Source of the DNA: Actinomadura rifamycini DSM 43936
Lineage (GTDB): Bacteria > Actinomycetota > Actinomycetes > Streptosporangiales > Streptosporangiaceae
Length of the DNA: 64,000 nt
Assembly: GCF_000425065.1 (NCBI RefSeq)
Contig: NZ_KE384301.1
Span: forward strand, 203,029-267,028
Reading direction: 5' to 3'
This document shows, piece by piece, positions 38,434-47,018 of the stretch. The notes below the pieces were generated by a model, which did not search any database, had not been told where the DNA came from, and saw only the letters and a program-made list of their open reading frames with translations. Made by a program: the position numbers and the translations under genes. The first letter of the stretch is position 1, and every line of letters begins with the position of its first letter.

Positions 38434-39202
38434 CCCGTCGACGCCTGCGTCCGCCCCGGCGAACCTCCCCGGGCTCCCCGCCCGGGTGCGGGCGCTGCTC
38501 GACGACCTGGACGACGCCGCCGGCCCGGCGATCGGGGAGGCCGCCGGGCTGCTGCTGGCGGCGATCGAGGCCGACGGCATCGTGCACGTCGCCGGGGCGG
38601 GGCACTCCCTGGCGATGGTGTGCGAGACGTTCTACCGGGCGGGCGGCCTCGCCCCCGTCCGGCCGGTGTTCGACCCCGCGGTGTTCCCGCTGGACGACGC
38701 GCTGCGCAGCACCCGCGTCGAGCGGGAGCACGGGGTGGGGCGGGCCGTGGTGCAAGAGGCGGCGCCCGCGCCGCCGGACGTCGCGGTGGTGTTCTCCACC
38801 AGCGGCCGCAACCCGTACCCGGTCGAGGTGGCGCGGGAGTGCGCCGCGCGGGGCGTCCCGGTGATCGCGGTCACCTCGGCGCGGGCGTCGCGCGGCGCGG
38901 CGGCCCGGACCGACACGACCCTCGCCGACCACGCGGCGCTCGTCCTGGACACGCGGGTCCCGCCGGGCGACGTCCTGCACCCGGCGGGACGGCCCCGGAC
39001 GGCGGCGGTGTCGACGGTGCTGGCCGCGTACACGTGGGCGCGCGTCCTGGCCGACCTGGACGATCTCGCGGCGGAGCGCGGCCTGGACCTGCCGCGCTGG
39101 ACGAGCGCGAACGTGCCGGGCGGCGACGAGGGCAACGCGGCGCTGCTCGCCCGGTACCGGCACCGCGTCCCGGAGCTGACCGGCGGGTCCGCGCCGGATT
39201 GA
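38426..39202 (+). CDS. SIS-domain phosphosugar-binding protein (UPF0309-like)
   Basis: A 258-residue single SIS-domain protein. The nucleotide-sugar-type loop reads IVHVAGAGHSLAMVCETFYR, and VVFSTSGRNPYPVEVA supplies the Ser/Thr-rich phosphate-binding loop. It resembles the UPF0309 group, whose members are often called phosphosugar isomerases but rarely characterised. As the last gene of the PTS operon it probably acts on the phosphorylated transport product. It overlaps the EIIA gene by 8 bases. Confidence 0.8.
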   Translation: MPDPSTPASAPANLPGLPARVRALLDDLDDAAGPAIGEAAGLLLAAIEADGIVHVAGAGHSLAMVCETFYRAGGLAPVRPVFDPAVFPLDDALRSTRVEREHGVGRAVVQEAAPAPPDVAVVFSTSGRNPYPVEVARECAARGVPVIAVTSARASRGAAARTDTTLADHAALVLDTRVPPGDVLHPAGRPRTAAVSTVLAAYTWARVLADLDDLAAERGLDLPRWTSANVPGGDEGNAALLARYRHRVPELTGGSAPD

Positions 39203-39338
39203 GGCGGTCCGTAACGCACCGGACGGTCGTCCGCCGCCGGGCACCGGGGAACCGGTTCACCACCGGCGGCGTTTCTCCTAAGGACCGGGCCCGCAGCTGT
39301 GGCATGATGCGGGCACATCGGACCAGACGAGGAGCGAG

Positions 39339-39596
39339 ATGACGACCAAGCCGACCGAGGACGACCTTCACGCCGTGTTCACGCGGGCGGACCTCGGCGG
39401 TGACGACAAGCTCGATCTGATGGAGTTCACGCTCGTCCTGGAGCACCTCGGACTCGCCTGGACGCGGGCCGAGACGCAGCACCGGTTCGAGCAGGCCGAC
39501 ACGAACTTCGACGGCTTCATCTCCTACTCCGAGCTTCGCGCCGTCCTGGACTCGGAGGGCTGGACCGGGGGCGTCGCCCCCGGCGCCCGGGCCTGA
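39339..39596 (+). CDS. Small EF-hand calcium-binding protein
   Basis: An 85-residue acidic protein with two EF-hand helices. Loop 1 is DLGGDDKLDLMEF (about 18-30) and loop 2 is DTNFDGFISYSEL (about 53-65), both with Asp/Asn at the calcium positions and Glu at position 12. There is no signal or membrane segment, so it is cytosolic and probably a calmodulin-like sensor or buffer. Similar short proteins (CabC-like) occur in Streptomyces. It converges with pgi across a 50-bp palindrome. Confidence 0.88.
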   Translation: MTTKPTEDDLHAVFTRADLGGDDKLDLMEFTLVLEHLGLAWTRAETQHRFEQADTNFDGFISYSELRAVLDSEGWTGGVAPGARA

Positions 39597-39605
39597 CCGC
39601 ACGAC

Positions 39606-39655
39606 GACAAGGGGCGCGGGCCCGCCGGACGTCCGGCGGGCCCGCGCCCCTTGTC
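39606..39655. terminator. Bidirectional terminator, 50-bp perfect palindrome
   Basis: Bases 39606-39630 are the exact reverse complement of 39631-39655. The palindrome lies between the convergent EF-hand and pgi genes and ends in CCTTGTC. It should form a very stable hairpin in either transcript. Confidence 0.75.
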
Positions 39656-39672
39656 CGTCCCGACCGCGCGGG

Positions 39673-41319
39673 TCAGACCGCCCGGCCGCGCAGCTCCCGG
39701 TAGCGGCGGACGAGCGCCGCCGTCGACGGGTCCGGCGCGGCGGCGGGCGGCTCGGCGGACGTCAGCGCGGGCGTGAGGTCCTGCGCCATGACCTTGCCGA
39801 GCTCGACGCCCCACTGGTCGAAGGAGTCGATGCCCCAGATCGTGCCCTCGACGAACACGACGTGCTCGTACAGGGCGATCAGCTCGCCGAGCGTCTTCGG
39901 GGTCAGCTTCGGCACCAGGATCGTGCTGGTGGGCCGGTTCCCCGGCATGACCTTGTGCGGGACGAGCGCGGCGGGCGTCCCCTCGGCGGCGATCTCCTCG
40001 GCCGTCTTGCCGAACGCGAGCGCGGACGCCTGGGCGAGCATGTTCGCGGTCAGCAGGTCGTGCATGCCCGCCTCCCCGTCGGCGGCGTGGTCCCGGAACG
40101 GCTCGGCGAAGCCGATGAAGTCGGCGGGGACGAGCCGGGTCCCCTGGTGGAGCAGCTGGTAGAAGGCGTGCTGCCCGTTCGTCCCGGGCTCGCCCCAGAA
40201 GATCGCGCCGGTCTGCGCGACGACCGGGGCCCCGTCGGCCCGCACCGACTTGCCGTTGGACTCCATCGTGAGCTGCTGCAGGTAGGCGGGGAACCTGGCC
40301 AGCCGCTGGCTGTAGGGCAGCACGGCGCGGGTCTGGGCGCCGAAGAAGTCGGTGTACCACACGCCGAGCAGGCCCATCAGGACGGGCATGTTGGCGTCCA
40401 GCGGCGCCGTGCGGAAGTGCTCGTCGATCTCCCGGAACCCCGCCAGCATCTCGCGGAACGCCTCGCCGCCGATCGCGATCATCAGCGACAGGCCGATCGC
40501 GGAGTCGAGCGAGTAGCGGCCGCCCACCCAGTCCCAGAAGCCGAACATGTCGGCGGTGTCGATGCCGAACTCGGCGACCCGCTCGGCGTTGGTGGAGACC
40601 GCGACGAAGTGCCGCGACACGGCGGCCGGGTCGCCGAGCCGCTCCACGAGCCAGGTCCGCGCGACCCGGGCGTTGGTGAGCGTCTCCAGCGTCCCGAACG
40701 TCTTGGAGCTGATCACGAACAGCGTCGTCGCGGGGTCGAGGTCCGCGAGGGCGGCACCGACGTCCGCCGGGTCGACGTTCGACACGAACCTGCACGCGAT
40801 GCCGGCGTCCGCGTAGTCGCGGAGGGCCTCGTAGGCCATGGCGGGGCCGAGGTCGGACCCGCCGATGCCGATGTTGACGACCGTCCGGATCCGCTCGCCG
40901 GTGAACCCCGTCCGCTCCCCCGCGCGGACCTGGGCCGCGAAGTCGGCCATCCTGTCGAGGACGGCGTGCACGTCCCCCGCGACGTTCTGCCCGTCCACCG
41001 TCAGTTCCGCGCCGGGCGGCAGCCGCAGCGCGGTGTGCAGGACCGCCCGGTCCTCGCTGACGTTGATGTGCTCCCCCGCGAACATCGCGTCGATCCGCTC
41101 GCGCAGGCCCGCACGTTCGGCGAGGGCGGTCAGCAGCCCGATCGTCTCGCCGGTGACCCGGTGCTTGGAGTAGTCCAGGTGCAGGTCGCCCGCGGTCACG
41201 GTCATGCGGTCGGCGCGCCCCGGGTCGTCCGCGAACAGCTCGCGCAGGTGCCGCCCGGCCAGGGCGGCCTGGTGCTCGGCCAGCGCGGACCACTCGGGCG
41301 CCTCGGTGATATCAGCCAT
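39673..41319 (-). CDS. pgi: Glucose-6-phosphate isomerase
   Basis: A 548-residue enzyme that interconverts glucose-6-phosphate and fructose-6-phosphate. The GPI signatures are plain: VVNIGIGGSDLGPAMA, FVISSKTFGTLETLTNAR, FWDWVGGRYSLDSAIGL and SFDQWGVELGKVMAQ. The catalytic Glu lies in QTGAIFWGEPGTNGQHAFYQ. I took ATG 41319 (MADITEAPEW) because GAGGAG lies 12 bases upstream and the family begins there. It lies near the PTS operon but on the opposite strand, and is probably housekeeping. Confidence 0.96.
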   Translation of the reverse strand: MADITEAPEWSALAEHQAALAGRHLRELFADDPGRADRMTVTAGDLHLDYSKHRVTGETIGLLTALAERAGLRERIDAMFAGEHINVSEDRAVLHTALRLPPGAELTVDGQNVAGDVHAVLDRMADFAAQVRAGERTGFTGERIRTVVNIGIGGSDLGPAMAYEALRDYADAGIACRFVSNVDPADVGAALADLDPATTLFVISSKTFGTLETLTNARVARTWLVERLGDPAAVSRHFVAVSTNAERVAEFGIDTADMFGFWDWVGGRYSLDSAIGLSLMIAIGGEAFREMLAGFREIDEHFRTAPLDANMPVLMGLLGVWYTDFFGAQTRAVLPYSQRLARFPAYLQQLTMESNGKSVRADGAPVVAQTGAIFWGEPGTNGQHAFYQLLHQGTRLVPADFIGFAEPFRDHAADGEAGMHDLLTANMLAQASALAFGKTAEEIAAEGTPAALVPHKVMPGNRPTSTILVPKLTPKTLGELIALYEHVVFVEGTIWGIDSFDQWGVELGKVMAQDLTPALTSAEPPAAAPDPSTAALVRRYRELRGRAV

Positions 41320-41510
41320 TGCCTCTCTCATCTCCTCGCCGGGACGGGCGCCGCTCCCCCGGGCGCTTCCCGTACCCGACGCGATCATAGGGCGGCGCCC
41401 CGGCACCGCACGAAGGCCGTCCCCGCACCATGGGGGTTCCGCCCCGGATGCCCGTTTCGTTTCCGGCGCGGATAGGGTCGCGCCATCCGGTCCGGCAGGA
41501 GGGTGCGTTC

Positions 41511-42323
41511 ATGAGCGACGGGGTCCCGCACGACATCACGCGGCTGTTCGACCTGGCGGCGCTCGGCGAGGACTCGTTCCTGGCCACCGCGCCGTCGGTG
41601 GGGCGGCCGCGGCTGTTCGGCGGCCAGGTCGCCGGGCAGAGCCTGCGGGCCGCGTGCCTGACCGCGGGCGGCCGCCCGCCGCACTCGCTGCACGCCTACT
41701 TCATCCGCCCCGGCATGCCGGACGAGCCGCTGACGCTCGACGTCGCCCGGACCCGGGACGGGCGCTCGTTCTCGACCCGGCACGTGACGGCGAGCCAGGG
41801 CGGCAAGCCGATCCTGGAGCTGATCGCGTCCTTCCACGAGCCCGAGGACGGGTTCGACTGGCAGCCCGGGGCGCCGTCCGGGACGCCGTCCCCCGAGACG
41901 CTGCCGCGCGCGGAGCTGCCCGCGTTCTTCAAGCATCCCGTCGGGTTCGACATCCGCGTGCTGAACCCGCCCGCGGAGGGCGAGTTCCGGCTCCCGCACC
42001 CGTTCTGGATCCGCGCGTCCGGAACCGTCGGGGACGACCCGGCCTTGCACGCGTGCCTCGTCGCCTACCTGACGGACATGGGCGTGGTGAGCAGCGCCCG
42101 CGCGCCCGGCTCCCCCCACGAGCTCGCCACGGCCGTCACCCTCGACCACGCGGTGTGGTTCCACCGCCCGCCGCGCGTCGACCGGTGGCTGCTGTACTCG
42201 GTGGACCCGGTGACGAACCACGGCGCCCGCGGTCTGGCCCGCGGCACCCTGCACACGGCGGACGGCACCCTGCTGGCGTCCATCGCCCAAGAGGCCCTGC
42301 TGCGCCCCGCGTCCGGGGGCTGA
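41511..42323 (+). CDS. Acyl-CoA thioesterase II
   Basis: A 270-residue double-hotdog thioesterase that hydrolyses fatty acyl-CoA to free acid and CoA. The N-terminal hotdog has LFGGQVAGQSLRAACLTAGG and HSLHAYFIRPGMPDEPL. The C-terminal hotdog has DHAVWFHRPPRVDRWLLYSV, with catalytic Asp/Thr/Gln positions typical of TesB. AGGAGG lies ten bases before the ATG. It is divergent from pgi. The physiological substrate is unknown. Confidence 0.9.
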   Translation: MSDGVPHDITRLFDLAALGEDSFLATAPSVGRPRLFGGQVAGQSLRAACLTAGGRPPHSLHAYFIRPGMPDEPLTLDVARTRDGRSFSTRHVTASQGGKPILELIASFHEPEDGFDWQPGAPSGTPSPETLPRAELPAFFKHPVGFDIRVLNPPAEGEFRLPHPFWIRASGTVGDDPALHACLVAYLTDMGVVSSARAPGSPHELATAVTLDHAVWFHRPPRVDRWLLYSVDPVTNHGARGLARGTLHTADGTLLASIAQEALLRPASGG

Positions 42324-42353
42324 CCGGGGGCCCGCCGAGCGGCGGGCGCCCGG

Positions 42354-43703
42354 TCACCTCCCGGCGGCCGCCGACGCGGTCGGCTGCGCGGTGGACGCCG
42401 CGCTCCGTGCGGGCACGGGCGTCCCGGCGGGGTGCGGCACCGTGACCGCGGTCGGCACCGGTCCGGCGGCGGCCGGGGCCTGCGCCGGGGTCGCGGGGCG
42501 GGTGCGGCGGAGGCGGGCGAAGCCGTAGGCGGCGGCCAGCGCGGCGGCGAGGCTGACGGCGCCGGCGAGGACGAGCGCGGTGCGCGGGCCCAGGGTGTCG
42601 CACAGGACGCCGAGGGCCGGACCGCCGACGGCGCCGGACGCGGCGCCCACCATGCCCTGCGCGGAGATCACCCGGCCGCGCAGGTGGCCGGGGCTGTCGA
42701 GCTGGACGCGGGTGCTGACGGTGGTGTCCAGGACGACCGCCGCCGCGGCGATCGGCAGCATCGCGGCGCCGAACAGCAGGAGGGTGGGCGCGCCGCCGCT
42801 GAGCATCTGCCCGGCGGCGCAGACGGTCGCGGCGATCAGCAGGAGGCGCAGCGGGAGGCGGAGGCGGGACGCGGCGTAGACGCCGCCGAGCACGGTGCCG
42901 ACGGCGAAGGCGACCGACAGCGCGCCGTAGCCGGAGGCGCCGGCGGCCAGCGGGCCCTCCGCCATGGCGGCCATGGTGACCTGGTAGTTGCGGCCGAGGC
43001 TGCCGAGGACGAACGCGAGCCCGAACATGATCAGCATGCGGGGGTCGCGCAGCACGTACCGGAACCCGGCGGCGATGCCGCGCTCCCCCGGCTCGGACGG
43101 CGGGAGCCGGTGGAACTCCCGGCGGCGCATGAGCGCGAGCGCGACCAGGACGCCGAGGAAGCTCGCGGAGTTGGTGAAGAACGCGCCGGGCACGCCGAAA
43201 AGGGGGATCACGACCCCGGCGAGGCTCATGCCGAGGATCCGGCCGCCGGAGCTGAGCACCGAGCCGAGCGCGAGGCCGTTGGACAGGTCCTCCGGGCCGA
43301 CGACCTCGGCGCCGAACCGGCCGAGGGCGGGCGAGGTGAGGGCGGTCGCCAGGCCGGACGCCAGCGAGATCGCGTAGAGGGCGCCGACCGAGGACGGCTC
43401 GCCGAGCGCGATGCAGGCCAGCACCGCCGACAGCAGCGCCTGGACGAGCTGGCCCGCGCCGACGCCCGCGCGGACGGGCAGCCGGTCGGCGATCACGCCG
43501 CCCCAGGGCCCGATCAGCATCGTCGGGAGCGCCTGCATGACCAGGCCGAGCCCGACGCTGGTCGCCGAGCCGGTGATGGACAGGATGAGCCAGTTGAGGG
43601 CGAGGACCTGCATCCATGTCCCCGTGATGGAGACGAAGTCGGCGATGGCCCAGAGCCGGTAGTTGTGATGGCGCAGCGAGCGCAGCATCACCGGGAACGT
43701 CAA
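42354..43703 (-). CDS. MFS transporter, EntS/macrolide-efflux type
   Basis: A 449-residue major facilitator with about twelve hydrophobic helices. The start region LRSLRHHNYRLWAIADFVS and the loop PTMLIGPWGGVIADRLPVRA are typical of the MFS_3 (enterobactin and macrolide exporter) group. The C-terminal 50 residues are Pro/Ala-rich and probably disordered. I chose TTG 43703, which has GGAGAGG six bases upstream; ATG 43736 is an alternative. A 14-bp palindrome lies just upstream and may be an operator. The substrate is unknown. Confidence 0.82.
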   Translation of the reverse strand: MTFPVMLRSLRHHNYRLWAIADFVSITGTWMQVLALNWLILSITGSATSVGLGLVMQALPTMLIGPWGGVIADRLPVRAGVGAGQLVQALLSAVLACIALGEPSSVGALYAISLASGLATALTSPALGRFGAEVVGPEDLSNGLALGSVLSSGGRILGMSLAGVVIPLFGVPGAFFTNSASFLGVLVALALMRRREFHRLPPSEPGERGIAAGFRYVLRDPRMLIMFGLAFVLGSLGRNYQVTMAAMAEGPLAAGASGYGALSVAFAVGTVLGGVYAASRLRLPLRLLLIAATVCAAGQMLSGGAPTLLLFGAAMLPIAAAAVVLDTTVSTRVQLDSPGHLRGRVISAQGMVGAASGAVGGPALGVLCDTLGPRTALVLAGAVSLAAALAAAYGFARLRRTRPATPAQAPAAAGPVPTAVTVPHPAGTPVPARSAASTAQPTASAAAGR

Positions 43704-43741
43704 GGTCCTCTCCCCCCAAGAAACGGCAAAGGGCATTAAAC

Positions 43742-43755
43742 GCGAAGAACTTCGC
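43742..43755. promoter_or_regulatory. Palindrome in the MFS/lactonase divergent region
   Basis: GCGAAG-AA-CTTCGC, perfect 6-bp arms, 38 bases upstream of the MFS start. It is a plausible operator for an efflux-gene repressor; no such regulator is adjacent. Confidence 0.35.
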
Positions 43756-43920
43756 AGATCTTGCCAAATCGGGCGAGTGTATGGGGTTTGTCACGTTTAT
43801 CTCCGGCTTCGGGATGCGGGCCGCCGCGCCGCCCGGGAGCCGGACCCGCCGCGTTAGGCTCGCCTGCGGCCGTCCGACCGGACGGCCGGTTCGCGGAACG
43901 GCGGGAGACGGGGGTCCGGG

Positions 43921-44955
43921 GTGGACGAGCGGGCGTTCTGGGTGGGCACGTACACCGGCGAGGCGGGCGGCGGCGCGGGCGTCTACCGGGTCCGGCGCCG
44001 CGCCGACGGGACCCTCGCCGACGCGCGGCTCGCCGCCGAGGCCGTCTCCCCCTCCTACCTCGCCGCCCACCCGGACGGCCGCGTCGTGTACGCGGTGCGC
44101 GAGGAGGACGCGGGCGGCGTGGCGGCCTTCGAGGTCGACGGCGACGGGCTGCGCGAGATCGGCCGGCGCGACGCCGGCGCCCTGCCGTGCCACGTGTCGG
44201 TGACGCCCGGCGGCGGGCACCTGCTGGTCGCCGACTACGGGTCGGGGACGGTCCGGGCCGTGCCGCTCGCGCCGGACGGCGGGTTCGCGGGCGAGCCCGC
44301 CGTGGCGGAGGGCCACGGCACGGGCCCCGTGGCCGACCGGCAGGAGGGCCCGCACGCCCACATGGCCGTGTCCGCGCCCGACGGCCTCGTGCTGACGACC
44401 GACCTCGGCGCCGACCTGGTCCGCGCGTTCCGGCTCGAGGGCGGCGGCCTGCGCCTCGCCGGCGAGACGCCCCTCCCCGCCGGGTGCGGCCCGCGCCACC
44501 TCGCCTTCCACCCGAGCGGGCACGTCTACGTGATCACCGAGCTGGCGGGGACGGTGCTGGTGCTGCGGCCGGTCGCGGGGCCCGAGCACGGGTACGCGGC
44601 GCTGGAGGTGCTCGGCGAGTCGCCCGCCCTGGCCTCCCCCGGCGGCGGCCTCGCCCAGTGCGCGGCGATCAAGCTCGGGGACGGCGGCCGGTTCCTCTAC
44701 ACGTCCACCCGGGGCGCCGACGTGGTGACGGCCCACCGGATCGCGGACGGCGGCGCGCGCCTCGAGCCCGTCGCGGACGTCCCGTCCGGCGGCGCGTGGC
44801 CGCGCGACCTGCACGTGGACGGCCCGTGGCTGCACGTCGCGAACGAGCGGAGCGACGCGGTCGCCTCCTTCCGGATCGGGGACGACGGCGTGCCGGTCCC
44901 GGCCGGGGAGCCGCTGGCGGTGCCCGCGCCGGTGTGCCTCGCGCCCGTCGTGTAG
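43921..44955 (+). CDS. Lactonase-family beta-propeller protein (Pgl/YbhE type)
   Basis: A 344-residue seven-bladed beta-propeller resembling 6-phosphogluconolactonase (YbhE) proteins. WVGTYTG near the N-terminus, QEGPHAHMAVSAPDG, and PRHLAFHPSGHVYVITELAG are family features, with blades repeating about every 45 residues. True 6-phosphogluconolactonase activity is unproven for distant members. The start is a GTG at 43921. It is divergent from the MFS gene and is followed by a GC-rich hairpin. Confidence 0.82.
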   Translation: MDERAFWVGTYTGEAGGGAGVYRVRRRADGTLADARLAAEAVSPSYLAAHPDGRVVYAVREEDAGGVAAFEVDGDGLREIGRRDAGALPCHVSVTPGGGHLLVADYGSGTVRAVPLAPDGGFAGEPAVAEGHGTGPVADRQEGPHAHMAVSAPDGLVLTTDLGADLVRAFRLEGGGLRLAGETPLPAGCGPRHLAFHPSGHVYVITELAGTVLVLRPVAGPEHGYAALEVLGESPALASPGGGLAQCAAIKLGDGGRFLYTSTRGADVVTAHRIADGGARLEPVADVPSGGAWPRDLHVDGPWLHVANERSDAVASFRIGDDGVPVPAGEPLAVPAPVCLAPVV

Positions 44956-44965
44956 CGGTCCGCGC

Positions 44966-44985
44966 CGGGCGGGCACGCCCGCCCG
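44966..44985 (+). terminator. Hairpin after the lactonase gene
   Basis: CGGGCGGGC and GCCCGCCCG form a near-perfect stem just downstream of the stop codon. It is plausible as a terminator, but GC-rich palindromes are frequent in this genome. Confidence 0.35.
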
Positions 44986-45068
44986 CGGCCCCCGCCCGGG
45001 ACCCGGTTTTCCGGTGCGCCGCCCGGGCACCTCCCGAATGAATCACAACATTCAGGGAGTGTCCGGAC

Positions 45069-46451
45069 ATGACGACGATCGCCACGACCAACCCCGCCAC
45101 GGGGAAGGTCGAGAAGACCTTCGACGCGGCATCGGACGAGGAGGTCGACCGGCGCGTCGCGCTGGCGGCGGAGACCTTCGCGACCTACCGGAACACCGGC
45201 CTCGAGCAGCGGGCCGCGTGGATGAACGCGGCGGCCGACATCCTGGACCGGGAGGCGCGGGAGATCGGCGCCATGCTCACCACGGAGATGGGCAAGACGC
45301 TCGCGGCCGCCGAGACCGAGGCGCGCAAGTGCGCGAAGGCGTGCCGGTTCTACGCCGGGCACGCGGCCGGGTTCCTCGCCGAGCACCGCCCCGCCGACCC
45401 CGCGGACGTGGGGGCGCGGGACGCGTACGTCCGCTACGAGCCGATGGGCCCGGTGCTGGCGGTGATGCCGTGGAACTTCCCGCTCTGGCAGGTGATCCGG
45501 TTCGCGGCGCCCGCGCTGATGGCGGGCAACGTCGGCCTGCTCAAGCACTCCTCGAACGTCCCGCAGACCGCGCTGTTCCTGGAGGACCTATTCCGCCGCG
45601 CCGGGTTCCCCGAGGGCGCGTTCCAGACGCTGCTCATCGGGTCGTCCAAGGTCGAGCGGGTCCTGCGCGACCCCCGGGTGAAGGCCGCCACGCTCACCGG
45701 CAGCGAGCCCGCCGGACGGTCGGTGGCCGCGATCGCCGGGGAGGAGATCAAGCCGACGGTGCTGGAGCTCGGCGGCAGCGACCCGTTCGTGGTCATGCCA
45801 TCGGCCGACCTGGCGGCGGCCGCGCGGACCGCCGCCGACTCCCGGTGCCTCAACAACGGGCAGAGCTGCATCTCGGCGAAGCGGTTCATCGTCCACGAGG
45901 ACTGCGCCGACGAGTTCCAGGAGCTCTTCGTCGAGGCCATGCGCGGCAAGCGGGTCGGCGACCCCATGGACCCGGACACCGACGTCGGCCCGCTGGTCGG
46001 CGAGGACGGCCGCGCCGGCGTCGAGGAGCTGGTCGCGGACGCCGTCGGCAAGGGCGCCCGCGTGCTGTGCGGGGGCGAGCGCCCCGACCGTCCCGGCTGG
46101 TACTACCCGCCGACGGTGATCGCGGACGTGACCACCGAGATGCGGATGTTCCACGAGGAGGTGTTCGGGCCGGTCGCGTCGCTGTTCCGGGTGCGCGGCG
46201 TCGACACGGCGATCGAGCTGGCGAACGCGACCGGCTTCGGGCTCGGCTCCAACGCGTGGACGCGCGACGACGCCGAACGGGACCGGTTCGTCCGGGAACT
46301 GGACGCCGGGCAGGTCTTCGTGAACGGGATGACGACCTCGTACCCGGAGCTTCCTTTCGGCGGCGTCAAGCGCTCCGGGTACGGGCGGGAGCTGTCCGCC
46401 GAGGGAATGCGCGAATTCTGCAACGCCAAGACGGTCTGGGCGGCCGCCTGA
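45069..46451 (+). CDS. NAD(P)-dependent succinate-semialdehyde dehydrogenase family
   Basis: A 460-residue aldehyde dehydrogenase. MPWNFPLWQVIRFAAPALMA is the cofactor-binding segment. The general-base Glu lies in LELGGSDPFVV (about 232), and the catalytic Cys in NNGQSCISAKR (about 266). It most resembles the GabD/SSADH class that oxidises succinate semialdehyde to succinate in GABA breakdown, but specificity is not certain. GGGAG lies about nine bases before the ATG. It stands alone, with no gabT beside it. Confidence 0.88.
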   Translation: MTTIATTNPATGKVEKTFDAASDEEVDRRVALAAETFATYRNTGLEQRAAWMNAAADILDREAREIGAMLTTEMGKTLAAAETEARKCAKACRFYAGHAAGFLAEHRPADPADVGARDAYVRYEPMGPVLAVMPWNFPLWQVIRFAAPALMAGNVGLLKHSSNVPQTALFLEDLFRRAGFPEGAFQTLLIGSSKVERVLRDPRVKAATLTGSEPAGRSVAAIAGEEIKPTVLELGGSDPFVVMPSADLAAAARTAADSRCLNNGQSCISAKRFIVHEDCADEFQELFVEAMRGKRVGDPMDPDTDVGPLVGEDGRAGVEELVADAVGKGARVLCGGERPDRPGWYYPPTVIADVTTEMRMFHEEVFGPVASLFRVRGVDTAIELANATGFGLGSNAWTRDDAERDRFVRELDAGQVFVNGMTTSYPELPFGGVKRSGYGRELSAEGMREFCNAKTVWAAA

Positions 46452-46580
46452 AATCACCGGCCCGAGTTTTCCCGGCGGAAATCCCGGGCCGCAATCCGCG
46501 CACGGTTACGCCGCGGGTAATCGCCGCGGTGACCCGCGCGGTCATAGCGTCGTGGCATCGGCCCGAGGAAAGGAATCCCG

Positions 46581-47012
46581 ATGACCACGACCCCTTCCAT
46601 CACCGAGAACCTCCCCGGCCGGGGCCTGCCCGCCGGCGGCGCCCGCCTGCTCCGCCTCGCGCTCCGCCTCGACGCCGGCGTGACCGCCGCCAACGGCCTC
46701 GCCTACCTGGCGCTGGCGGGCCCGGTGGACGACCTCTTCGGCCTCGCCCCCGGGCCCGGACGCGCGCTCGGCGCGCTCCTGCTCGGCTACGCGGCGCTCG
46801 TCTGGGCGGTGTCGGTGCCCGCCCGGCCGAACCGGCTCGCCGTCACCGCCGTCGTCGAGGCCAACCTGCTGTGGACCGTCCTCAGCGTCGCGGCGGTCGT
46901 GCTGGGCTGGTTCGCGCTCACCACCGCGGGCGCCGTGTGGGCGGTGCTGCAGGCGATCGCGGTGGCGGGCTTCGCGGCGGTGCAGTACACCGCGCTGCGC
47001 CGCGGCCGCTGA
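46581..47012 (+). CDS. Small four-helix membrane protein
   Basis: A 143-residue membrane protein with four hydrophobic segments, the first at about 27-50 (LRLDAGVTAANGLAYLALAG) and the last at about 112-133. AAGGAA lies before the ATG. I do not recognise a function. An inverted repeat (CGCGGGT and ACCCGCG, 46512-46538) lies upstream and may be regulatory. It converges with the large HEAT-like gene, leaving six bases between stop codons. Confidence 0.65.
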   Translation: MTTTPSITENLPGRGLPAGGARLLRLALRLDAGVTAANGLAYLALAGPVDDLFGLAPGPGRALGALLLGYAALVWAVSVPARPNRLAVTAVVEANLLWTVLSVAAVVLGWFALTTAGAVWAVLQAIAVAGFAAVQYTALRRGR

Positions 47013-47018
47013 GCCCGG

